Positions 16,122-23,647 of a stretch of 64,000 bases of DNA are shown here, in pieces (position 1 is the stretch's first letter; every line of letters starts with the position of its first letter). The position numbers were made by a program, and so were the translations under genes. The notes beneath the pieces were generated by a model, which saw nothing but the letters and a program-made list of their open reading frames with translations, searched no databases and was not told the DNA's origin. Origin of the DNA: Bacillus thuringiensis (GTDB lineage: Bacteria; Bacillota; Bacilli; Bacillales; Bacillaceae_G). The stretch spans positions 1-64,000 of the forward strand of contig NZ_JACYOF010000006.1 of assembly GCF_014932895.1 (NCBI RefSeq), given 5' to 3'.

Positions 16122-16538
16122 ATGAACAACCTCAACGTGCTTTGTGAACAATTTGCTAAAATTCTTAATGGAAAAGGCAACATAAATCAGGGTGTTTGTT
16201 CTGTCTCCTTGCACCGTAATATCAAAGTGTTTGTTCAAGGACGACCAAGCACCTCAGTGATACCGGTCGGGATATCTTTTGAATCGTTAGATCAAAATGG
16301 TAACGCGTTGAACTTTGGGGAAATTGCTATTTTACAAGAAGAAATTCCTTTATTTATGCAATCAATTATTCAACAGGGGATTATTGTTAGTGCTTTACAT
16401 AATCATTGGTTATATATGAAACCATTAATTATGTATATTCATATCCAATCTGTTGAACCACCATTAAGTTTTGCGAAAAAGTTGGCAAATTCTTTTTCAG
16501 TTTTAAGTAGTTATCCAATTACTGATAATGAAAGTTAA
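16122..16538 (+). CDS. DUF1259-domain protein
   Basis: A 138-residue protein whose core (GEIAILQEEIPLFMQSII, then GIIVSALHNHWLYMKPLIMYIHI) matches DUF1259 (LppY/LpqO type) proteins. The ALHNHW...HI histidines are the conserved feature and suggest a metal or ligand site; no biochemical role is established. GAAAGGA precedes the ATG. It is the sole gene of the second right-arm unit, between the D2 site at 15930 and the D1 site at 16562, which with its hairpin provides the terminator. Confidence 0.75.
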   Translation: MNNLNVLCEQFAKILNGKGNINQGVCSVSLHRNIKVFVQGRPSTSVIPVGISFESLDQNGNALNFGEIAILQEEIPLFMQSIIQQGIIVSALHNHWLYMKPLIMYIHIQSVEPPLSFAKKLANSFSVLSSYPITDNES

Positions 16539-16561
16539 TGCTAAATTAATCGTATTTATTC

Positions 16562-16675
16562 ACTTCCTATATCGATAATTATGTGAACACGAAAGTCCTC
16601 CAGTTAAACAATCTGGAGGACTTTTAATAGTCTTCTAAATACATTGAATCCTGATAATAAGTGATTATGTTAATT
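16562..16675 (+). other. Cassette border: D1 site, terminator, D2 site
   Basis: The D1 site 16562-16589 has arms ACTTCCTATAT and TTATGTGAACA with spacer CGATAA. The hairpin 16595-16621 is GTCCTCCAG paired with CTGGAGGAC, then TTTTAAT. The D2 site 16648-16675 has arms ATCCTGATAAT and TTATGTTAATT with spacer AAGTGA. It is a diverged copy of 15845-15957. Confidence 0.65.
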
Positions 16676-16732
16676 GAAAATTTGTGCGATATTCATGAAA
16701 TCCGGACTGTTCAATTTATTATAATTAAAAAA

Positions 16733-17293
16733 CTATAGTTGAAATTCTTTCTTTATAACCTGAGCTACTTCTGTAGCACTTATATTCGTATTATTGATTC
16801 TTATATAATTTTTCTCTGTAATTTCTCCTTCTTTTGAATTCAATCTAAAATTTTCAAATGTGCTTAATAAATTCTGTTCGGATTGTTCAATATTTCTTTT
16901 CGTTGGCTTATGTTCAAGTCGATTAGGTGTTTTATTTCGTTGAAGTCTTTCTTCTACATCAGCTTCTAATTCAACAAAATAATTATCAACTTCTTGAGAA
17001 CGAAAAATATTACATATGTTTTCAACGTCATCCCAATCTTTCTTTTCATTAAACGCCCATACGTATGTAAAAATCATTCCATAATGGTCACTTTTTGAAA
17101 ATGATTGAAATATTTCTTTTCGAAAAAGATGTGTTAATCGCCACATTTCCGAAGAGAATCCATACAGTGGCTCCAATAAATCAATTGTCATATGGTTATG
17201 AAATAACTTTAAATCAGTTATTTTTGCTAGTTCTTGTGCAACTGTCATTTTCCCAACTGCTTGTGGTCCAAATATCAAAACAAATTTTTTCAT
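16733..17293 (-). CDS. P-loop nucleotide kinase-like ATPase
   Basis: A 186-residue P-loop protein beginning KKFVLIFGPQAVGKMTVAQELA (Walker A GPQAVGKMT, residues 9-17; the usual Ser/Thr directly after Lys is Met, with Thr next, a pattern common in this small-kinase group). FHNHMTIDLLEPLYG and the later ERLQRNKTPNRLEHKP recall shikimate/chloramphenicol-phosphotransferase-type kinases. The substrate is unknown. GAGGGGAT precedes the ATG. It is the only gene between the D2 site at 16648 and the D1 site at 17419. Confidence 0.75.
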   Translation of the reverse strand: MKKFVLIFGPQAVGKMTVAQELAKITDLKLFHNHMTIDLLEPLYGFSSEMWRLTHLFRKEIFQSFSKSDHYGMIFTYVWAFNEKKDWDDVENICNIFRSQEVDNYFVELEADVEERLQRNKTPNRLEHKPTKRNIEQSEQNLLSTFENFRLNSKEGEITEKNYIRINNTNISATEVAQVIKKEFQL

Positions 17294-17418
17294 CGAATCC
17301 CCTCCAGAGAATACTAAGATATCAATTGTAAAATAAGAGATTCCATAAATGTATCACAATCAAGTTGTTTTGTAGAATCTATATGATTTTTTGTTCTTTG
17401 TATTTATAAAAATAGTTA

Positions 17419-17446
17419 TCTTCCACTAACGGTAATTATGTGAATA
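17419..17446 (+). other. dif-like site, type D1, next to Tn4430-like end
   Basis: Left arm TCTTCCACTAA, spacer CGGTAA, right arm TTATGTGAATA. It is followed by AGCTGTCCATATGG, the same sequence that follows the D1 site of the left arm (1600), and then by the 38-bp repeat at 17480. So both ends of the region have D1 site, short spacer, Tn4430-like end. Confidence 0.6.
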
Positions 17447-17479
17447 AGCTGTCCATATGGGGGGTTATTGTATTTTTGG

Positions 17480-17517
17480 CTTAGCGTATATTTTCAGTAA
17501 AATGTTGATGGCATGTC
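17480..17517 (-). repeat. Degenerate Tn4430-like 38-bp terminal repeat
   Basis: On the minus strand it runs from GACATGCCATCAACATTTT to ATACGCTAAG; the outer GG is partly lost. It is inverted relative to 1528-1565 and shares ~60 bp of interior sequence with it. Confidence 0.5.
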
Positions 17518-17765
17518 ATACTAAAATAACCCCTAATTTAAATATTGAAATTCGCTAAACCTCGATGTATTATATTCTTGTATTTTCTCGCTTGAGAGGC
17601 CCCAAATCTATTAGTGTTGCACCACCTGCCCATCAAGCTACACTAATAAAAAAAACGGCAACTTTATGCTTTATATTAAATTCTTCTGTATAAGGTTTAA
17701 ATGTTTGTCCTTTTCTAGCCAAAGAAAATTCCCACCAAATAGAGTGTAACACTTGCCCATCAAAA
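17518..17765. other. Gene-free stretch with mobile-element debris
   Basis: No gene is recognised. CCCATCAAGCTAC (about 17627) and GCCCATCAA (about 17757) resemble IS231-type end fragments. Confidence 0.4.
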
Positions 17766-17951
17766 GTGATCCTTTTACACTATATACTCAAAAGGGATAA
17801 TACCAACTTTTTCAAGAAGGCCTTGCAGTCTTTTCATGTTTCAAAACCTCATGTTATCACAGCCGATAAAAATCCATCTTATCCTATAGCAATTGAACAG
17901 TTAAAAAAAGAAAAAAGCATACCTGGTGGTATGCGACTTAGACGACTATGA
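17766..17951 (+). pseudogene. IS6/IS240-type transposase, internal fragment
   Basis: About 46 codons (FFKKALQSFHVSKPHVITAD, then KNPSYPIAIEQLKKEK) match the middle of IS240-like IS6-family transposases, including the second catalytic Asp (ITADKNPSY). The N- and C-terminal parts are missing. Confidence 0.75.
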
Positions 17952-17960
17952 TTACATTTT

Positions 17961-18732
17961 TCATTGTTTGTTTATCTCACTTGTCAATTTAGTTGCTTTG
18001 TTCATATGGTCATTTCCTTCGTTTAAAGGTCTGCTTGCTTGTAACATTTGGTCAGTGTCCATGCTATCCATACCATTTGCCATTGTTTCAGTTGCTTGTG
18101 AATATTTCTCCATTGATTTCAAATATATAATATTAACTTCGTTATATTTAGCCGGAACCGGTACACTCGGAGGATTGTCAGCACTATTTTTCACCATAGC
18201 AAGAGCAACAACCGCTTTTCCAACCCATTCTTTATTTTGCATTTGTGGAGTTTGGAACATCGTTCTCATTTTTCCTAGTGCTTTTCCTATTTCTTGACTA
18301 TGTTTTGCAATTACTTGTCGATATTCAGCTTCTTTCAACTCCGCTTGTTCTTCTACCTTTTTTCTTCATCATGTTGTTTCGTTATTTCTTCAGCTTTTTG
18401 TTTTATTTCAACTTCTCTTTGTTAGTCTTTTCTATATCTTCTTGATGTTTTATTTGCATTTGTTTTATTTTATCTTCTCTTTGTTCTTTCTCTTTTTCAG
18501 TCTTTTCTATATCCTCTTGATGTTTTGTTTGCATTTGTTTTATTTCTTCTTTAGTTGGTTCGCTTTTTTCTTGTGTCGTAGTCGTAGTAATGATCAATAC
18601 AATGAAACATGCAGCAAATCCAATGATTGATTTCTTTCTCATTGATTTGTTCTTCTTAATTAATGAAACTAGAATCATAAGTAAAGCAATGATTCCTCCA
18701 ACAATTGATAATACACCGAACGAAGAATTCAT
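17961..18732 (-). pseudogene. Membrane-anchored coiled-coil protein gene, frameshifted
   Basis: The first part (18732-18403) encodes two membrane helices (SIVGGIIALLMILVSLI and GFAACFIVLII) and a Lys/Glu-rich coiled coil with the repeat KQMQTKHQEDIEKTEKEKEQ. It runs into a stop at 18403. The coiled coil resumes in another frame (EIKQKAEEITKQHDEEK), and after a second shift near 18360 continues as ELKEAEYRQVIAKHSQEIG to a stop at 17961. Undoing the two shifts gives a protein of ~250 residues. The ending (SMDTDQMLQASRPLNEGNDHMNKA) is predicted extracellular. Function unknown. Confidence 0.65.
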
Positions 18733-18905
18733 AATATTTAAAACCTTCCTTTTTTCCTATATTTTATTTTTGGAAACCACTATTTCTTTTTGGGTAATCA
18801 GTTAATTTTTTCGGGAATTACATATAAATTAGATTTTAAAATATAAATATATCTATTTTAAAATCATTGTGTTATAAAAAACCGGCGCATACTGTGCGCA
18901 ATATA

Positions 18906-19016
18906 AAAAAACCACTTTTTATTTTTAATTTCTCCTTGACCTAACCTATGTATAGGATAGAAGGAATTTATTAAATAAAAAGTGGGGTAAAAATTAAATA
19001 TTTATTAAATTTTTGA
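18906..19016 (+). repeat. Palindrome-edged ~100-bp repeat, copy 1
   Basis: It contains TCTCCTTGACCTAAC, TAGGATAG and AAATAAAAAGTGGGGTAAA; ACCACTTTTTATTT at its start is the inverse of the latter. A similar unit lies at 20885-20996. The two copies bracket the two-component genes; copy 1 overlaps the 3' end of the kinase gene. Confidence 0.6.
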
Positions 19017-20102
19017 ATTCTCTTCTTTTGGCAATCTCACTTCAAATATTGTTCTGATTTCATCACTTTGTACAGAAATCTTCCCATTATGTTGCTCAAC
19101 AATATTTTTTGCAATAAATAATCCAAGACCCGTACTGTTTTTCTGCACTGTTCTCGCTTTATCACCCGAATAAAACATATCGAAAAGATAGGGTAATTCT
19201 TCTTCAGGGATGCTGTCTCCATAATTAACAATCTGTACAACAATGTCCCCCTCTTCAATATATCCATTCATATCAACAAATTGTCCTTTATTTCCGTATC
19301 GAACCGCATTTGTTACAAGATTTTCAAATACTCGAGCTAACAAATTCCCATCACCGTTGATAGTTAAATGCGATTCAACGTTTAATCTAGCTTCTAATTG
19401 ATTCTTCTCCAATAATGGGTATAATTCCTCATCCAGCTGTATGAGCAATTCACTTATATTAATGGGTTCTATATCTAATTTTTGTACGCCATAATTCATT
19501 CGTGTAATTTCAAACAACTCATCAATTAAACTTTCAAGTCGCTGTGATTTTGCAAATGCAATTCTAGAATAATAGTTAATCTGTTCCTTCGTTAAATTCT
19601 TCTCTTTAAGAATTAAATCTAAATAACCAAGCACAGATGTCAATGGCGTTCTTAAATCATGGGCTAAGTTTACAACAAGCTGATCTTTACTACTTTCTGC
19701 AAAGTCTCCTCTTTCAACCGCCTCTTTTAACTTTTCACTCGCGATATTAATTTCGCGTGCAATATCGCCAAATTCATCATTTGATGAAATATGAACTTCA
19801 TTTGTAAAATCTCCTTTAGAGAGATGATGGATACCAATAGAAATGTCATCAAAATACTTTAAATATTGTTTTGTTAAATAGAAAAAAAACAAAGTAGATA
19901 GTAGGGAGACGGAAATAAAAGAAAGATAAAGATTTCCTCTAACCATACGTAAAATGTGTATATAATCTTCATGACTAAACCACATTCTTAAACAGAAACC
20001 TACTATTTTAACAAGTATATATGTAGCGCCAGCTGCTAACACCATACTTAGCGTAAACAAAGCAATCATTTTAAATCGAAAACTTCTCATTATTTTAATC
20101 AT
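19005..20102 (-). CDS. Sensor histidine kinase (VanS-like architecture)
   Basis: 365 residues. Two membrane helices (~10-37 and ~57-77) enclose a very short external loop of ~20 residues. A HAMP domain follows (~78-130), then the H-box NLAHDLRTPLTSVLGY with phospho-acceptor His148, and the ATPase domain with the N-box (FENLVTNAVRYG), G1 (YGDSIPEEELPYLFD) and G2 (STGLGLFIAKNI). The short sensor loop suggests sensing within or at the membrane, as in intramembrane-sensing kinases for cell-wall antibiotics. It overlaps the regulator gene by 8 nt, so the two are co-translated. Confidence 0.9.
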   Translation of the reverse strand: MIKIMRSFRFKMIALFTLSMVLAAGATYILVKIVGFCLRMWFSHEDYIHILRMVRGNLYLSFISVSLLSTLFFFYLTKQYLKYFDDISIGIHHLSKGDFTNEVHISSNDEFGDIAREINIASEKLKEAVERGDFAESSKDQLVVNLAHDLRTPLTSVLGYLDLILKEKNLTKEQINYYSRIAFAKSQRLESLIDELFEITRMNYGVQKLDIEPINISELLIQLDEELYPLLEKNQLEARLNVESHLTINGDGNLLARVFENLVTNAVRYGNKGQFVDMNGYIEEGDIVVQIVNYGDSIPEEELPYLFDMFYSGDKARTVQKNSTGLGLFIAKNIVEQHNGKISVQSDEIRTIFEVRLPKEENSKI

Positions 20103-20793
20103 TGAATGTATAACCTACTCCCCATATCGTTTTTATTAACTTGTTCTTTCTTTTATCTTCCCCAAGTTTTTTTCTTAACGTACGGACATGCACTGTAACT
20201 GTATTTCCACCATCGTAATAATCATCTCCCCATACTTGCTGGAATATATTTTCAGTACTATATACTTTTTGCGGATAAGTAGCTAATAAATATAAAATTT
20301 CAAACTCTTTTGGGCTCAATTCAATTTTCTCCCCGTATACATGTACCGTTCGTCTTTCAAGATCAATGACGACTCCACCTACTTCTAAGATAGATTTAGT
20401 CTCCTCTACTCTCGATTGATTTAAGGTGAGGAATCGACGTAATTGTGCATTCACACGTGCTACTAATTCAAGCGGTGTGAAAGGTTTTGTCATATAATCA
20501 TCCGCGCCAAGAACAAGTCCTGTCACCTTATCAAATTCAGATGTTTTTGCACTTAAAAAAATGATTGGCATATGGTGCTTAGCACGAATTTGGCGCGCCA
20601 CCTCATAACCATCCATTTTTGGCATCATAATATCTAACACGACTAAATCTATTGACTGAGATTGAACAATACGAATTGCTTCTTCCCCATCAGTAGCTTT
20701 CACAACATAATAACCTTCTTTTTCTAAATGTATCCCAATTAACTCAGTAATTTCCACTTCATCATCAGCTATTAAAATTGTAATAGGTTTCAT
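20095..20793 (-). CDS. OmpR-family response regulator
   Basis: 232 residues: a receiver domain (acidic pair D10/D11, phospho-acceptor Asp54 in LVVLDIMMPK, conserved Thr/Ser and Lys in FLSAKTSEFDK) and a C-terminal winged helix (LSPKEFEILYLLATYPQKVYS, then NTVTVHVRTLRKKL). It is a VanR/PhoP-type regulator, first gene of the two-gene operon with the kinase at 20102-19005. The target genes are not evident: neither neighbour encodes an obvious wall-modifying enzyme. The repeat at 20885-20996 lies in its promoter region and might include its operator. Confidence 0.92.
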   Translation of the reverse strand: MKPITILIADDEVEITELIGIHLEKEGYYVVKATDGEEAIRIVQSQSIDLVVLDIMMPKMDGYEVARQIRAKHHMPIIFLSAKTSEFDKVTGLVLGADDYMTKPFTPLELVARVNAQLRRFLTLNQSRVEETKSILEVGGVVIDLERRTVHVYGEKIELSPKEFEILYLLATYPQKVYSTENIFQQVWGDDYYDGGNTVTVHVRTLRKKLGEDKRKNKLIKTIWGVGYTFND

Positions 20794-20884
20794 TTGTTTC
20801 CCTCACGTCTCTTTTTCATACGCTCCATTTTAGTTCTTCCTCGGTTTAAAATACGTCTAGCATAAAAAATAATTAAATTTAAGG

Positions 20885-20996
20885 TTTACCCCGCTTTTTC
20901 ATTTCTATTTCCTCCTTGATCCAACACTTAAATAGGATAGAGAAAATTAATTAAATAAAAAGTAGGGTAAATATAAAATTTTCATTAAATTTTTAA
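20885..20996 (+). repeat. Palindrome-edged ~100-bp repeat, copy 2
   Basis: It shares CTCCTTGA, AATAGGATAGA, AAATAAAAAGTAGGGTAAA and CATTAAATTTTTAAG with copy 1 at 18906-19016, in direct orientation. Its edges (TTTACCCCGCTTTTT and AAAAAGTAGGGTAAA) are inverted repeats, as in a MITE. Confidence 0.6.
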
Positions 20997-21160
20997 GATG
21001 GGTATGTATGGGTTTCGTGATAATAAAGTTGTTTAAATCATAATATAATTATTTAAAAAATAATAAAGTCATTTAAAATTAAATTGTTGATGATGCTATT
21101 CAACAAGCTGGGAAGGAACTATTGAAGAACTGAATCTGATGAACTCTGGGAGGTCTGAAA

Positions 21161-21769
21161 TTGTCCATCGAAAAAATCCTATCGATTGTGGCTGTATTGT
21201 TCTTTTTGAGTTATTTCATTTTTTTTCTCATACTTCACTTTAAGAAAACAGGCTATCATCCTATTCGACATGCTGTAAGTGATTACGGTGTGGGTGCAAC
21301 AAAAAATTTATTTTTAATTTACGCTTGGCTCAGCAATTTAGGGGCATTGTCACTTTCTATCGTGTTGTTGAATGTAAAAGATCGCTTCTCCATATCTGCG
21401 TACATTCCGATTTTAATCATTCTAATGGTCATCTCCCGTATCCTTATGTTATTCTTTCCAACTGACCTAGAAGGAGAAAAACTTACGGTTCAAGGAAAAC
21501 TCCATTACTTATTTGCTATTCTTGCGTTCACTTTTTCCTATATGGTCATTGATCGTGGGGGAAGTCATTTAAAATTACTGGAAGACTTTAAAAATCTAAA
21601 TCCATTTTTTCACATCATAACCATGATTTCTTCTATCTCGCTTGGGGCTGTTATTGTAACGATGTTCAAGCCGTTGCGATTTATCTTTGGGATTTGTGAG
21701 CGAGTGTTCCTGTTGTCAATCAACATTTGGTTTATTGTCGTAAGCATTTGGTTCGTTTACCTCCTATGA
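21161..21769 (+). CDS. DUF998-like six-helix membrane protein
   Basis: 202 residues with six membrane helices. The first is followed by HPIRHAVSDYGVGATKNLF, a motif seen in DUF998-type proteins (function unknown). A TTG start at 21161 is supported by GGGAGGT seven bases upstream. It stands alone between the two-component operon and an IS605-type palindrome. Confidence 0.7.
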   Translation: MSIEKILSIVAVLFFLSYFIFFLILHFKKTGYHPIRHAVSDYGVGATKNLFLIYAWLSNLGALSLSIVLLNVKDRFSISAYIPILIILMVISRILMLFFPTDLEGEKLTVQGKLHYLFAILAFTFSYMVIDRGGSHLKLLEDFKNLNPFFHIITMISSISLGAVIVTMFKPLRFIFGICERVFLLSINIWFIVVSIWFVYLL

Positions 21770-21833
21770 TAATAATTAGATTTAACAATTACTACAGAAA
21801 AACAAAATCTAGATAGTGGTTTATGAGAGTTTA

Positions 21834-21880
21834 TTGAACTACCCCCACTTTCACTTCGTTTAGAAGTGGGGGTAGTTCAA
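21834..21880. repeat. IS605-related palindrome / terminator hairpin
   Basis: TTGAACTACCCCCACTT and its exact complement form a long stem with a small loop. The same stem is at 36721-36773, and the half GGGTAGTTCA matches the right end of the IS605-type element at about 30448-30458. It is either a palindrome relic of such an element or serves as a terminator for the preceding gene. Confidence 0.6.
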
Positions 21881-21910
21881 TTCTTTCAACATTTGAAGAC
21901 CTTGTAGCAC

Positions 21911-22110
21911 CATATAGCTATCAAGCGGATACATCAAAATCCCCCTAAAATGAACAAAGCGCTATCCTTTCTATAGAATCATAAGAAAGGATAGCGCTTT
22001 TGTATGTCAGTTTCTATATCTAATGAATTACAATTATTTGCTCAGAAAACTCAAGGTTTTTCATCTCTAAATACTTTACGGGATCTTGAGAGATACTTTT
22101 TTTGAAATGA
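21911..22110 (+). mobile_element. IS231 remnant (left end and leader)
   Basis: A left-end sequence (CATATAGCTATCAAGC) is followed by the IS231 leader hairpin (GCGCTATCCTTTC with its complement, 21960-21997) and the eroded first codons of a transposase. The rest is deleted. Confidence 0.65.
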
Positions 22111-22414
22111 CAAAATCAATATTAAAGTTCGCAATAAAAAGAAAAATCTGATATTTAAAATGGGTTCTTCAGGTTGAATATATTTTGAACTTTGATATTC
22201 TTTTAATAATTACCCTTCTATTAATATAGCACACTACAATATGATTCGGGGACAATGTAGAAAATCCCTACTCGGAGATATAGAAAGGCGCAAGATAGTT
22301 CAATAAAACCCGTCCTGTTTCGCTTATCTGGTCTACAACTTGGATAAGTACTCATCTATGTTAACCAAAATGAATATCTATTATTGAGACTATATTAACT
22401 AAGGGGGAATCTTC

Positions 22415-23194
22415 ATGGGATACTTTGTTACTGTAGAGTCAGGTGTGAATTTATATGTAGAAGATATTAACCCGGGAGGAAATAAGACCATCGTATTTTT
22501 ACATGGCTGGCCATTAAGCCATAAACAGTTTGAATATCAGTTTAATGTTCTTCCTGCTAGGGGCTATCGCTGTATTGGTATAGACTGGAGGGGCTTTGGC
22601 AATTCGGATAAACCAATGAGCGGCTATACTTTTAACAGACTTGCAGATGATATCCGCACAGTAGTTGGTACACTTCAAATAAACCATTTTACTCTTATAG
22701 GTCACTCTACCGGTGGGGCTATCGCAATTCGATATATGTCCCGTCACAATAGTTTTGGGGTATCAAAGCTTGTTCTTATTGATGCGGCCGCTCCAACTGG
22801 ATTTACCGCAGAAACTGCTAATAACTACCTTAAAGAAACCTTAAATGATCGGCCTAAAATGATGCAGGACGTAACTGACGGCTTTTTCTTTCAGTATATA
22901 ACCAAACCATTTTCGGACTGGTTTTTGCAAATGGGATTACAAGCGGCAAGTTGGTCGACAGCTGCTATTATAATTACATTAAGAGATGAGAAGCTACATA
23001 CGGATCTCCAAAAAATTACTGTCCCTACTTTAATCGTTCACGGCATTCATGACAAAGTTATTCCATTTGCACAAGCTCAAGAACTAAATGAAAAGATAAG
23101 AAATTCACAGCTTGTTCCGTTTCAATATAGTGGTCATGGACTTTTCTGGGAAGAACGTGACAAGTTTAACCAACTATTGACACAATTTATTTAG
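22415..23194 (+). CDS. Alpha/beta hydrolase (non-haem haloperoxidase-like)
   Basis: 259 residues: oxyanion segment FLHGWPLSHKQFEYQ, nucleophile Ser98 in GHSTGG, acid Asp213 in HGIHDKVIP and base His241 in YSGHGLFWEE. The IDWRGFGNSDKP segment is typical of the chloroperoxidase/esterase group. It should be a cytosolic esterase or perhydrolase of unknown substrate. TAAGGGGG lies eight bases before the ATG. It appears to be transcribed alone. Confidence 0.85.
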   Translation: MGYFVTVESGVNLYVEDINPGGNKTIVFLHGWPLSHKQFEYQFNVLPARGYRCIGIDWRGFGNSDKPMSGYTFNRLADDIRTVVGTLQINHFTLIGHSTGGAIAIRYMSRHNSFGVSKLVLIDAAAPTGFTAETANNYLKETLNDRPKMMQDVTDGFFFQYITKPFSDWFLQMGLQAASWSTAAIIITLRDEKLHTDLQKITVPTLIVHGIHDKVIPFAQAQELNEKIRNSQLVPFQYSGHGLFWEERDKFNQLLTQFI

Positions 23195-23405
23195 TAAAAC
23201 TTTTACCTAAATTCAAATAAATGGAGAACGAAAGCGTAATAATCGAGTACACTTTACGGACAGTAAAATATTTACTGTAATTATTAGGGGTACAGTCGAG
23301 ATACGTGTAAAAACAGGTCATGGTCTTACTTTTTTTCCAACTACGGCCCATTGAGCTTATAGGCCTCATCATACATATCCATCAACTTAAGAAAAATAAA
23401 CGCCG

Positions 23406-23533
23406 CATCGCCATCAAGTTAAAAAACTAATTATCCCCCAAAACGAAAAAAACGAGCTGAATTCACATAAATAATTGTAGAGAGATAAAAATTCCGTTTT
23501 GGGGGTACTTTAAGATTTTAGCTTGATTGGCAT
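23406..23533. repeat. IS231-ended MITE-like unit (128 bp)
   Basis: It begins CATCGCCATCAAGTTAA and ends TTAGCTTGATTGGCATG. An inner stem pairs CCCCAAAACG with CGTTTTGGGG. It resembles the unit at 8214-8336, and its right side abuts a Tn4430-like end. Confidence 0.65.
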
Positions 23534-23571
23534 GGGGTTCCGTCAACATTTTAACGAAAATATACGCTAAT
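23534..23571 (+). repeat. Tn4430-like 38-bp terminal repeat, third copy
   Basis: From GGGGTTCCGTCAACATTTT to ATACGCTAAT, close to 1528-1565. It has no dif-like site on its inner side, unlike the other two copies. Confidence 0.55.
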
Positions 23572-23647
23572 GCATTTTTTACCATCAAAAAACGATGTTT
23601 CCTACTCTAAGGGATACAGGAGGATGAATTGATCCCTTTGACTTAAG

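Noticed and set aside
15845-17446. Integron attC sites as explanation of the cassette array
   Set aside because: The sites have conserved 11-6-11 dif-like architecture rather than the GTTRRRY/RYYYAAC core of attC, and no IntI-type integrase gene is present.
22374-22400. Possible degenerate D2-type site before the 22415 hydrolase gene
   Set aside because: GAGAC and TATATTAACT are suggestive but one base is missing and the left arm is poor; it may be the gene's promoter region.
23460-23487. A further dif-like site on the minus strand inside the 23406-23533 MITE
   Set aside because: Only the right arm (TTATGTGAATT) fits; the left arm TATCTCTCTAC does not, and the sister unit at 8214 lacks it.
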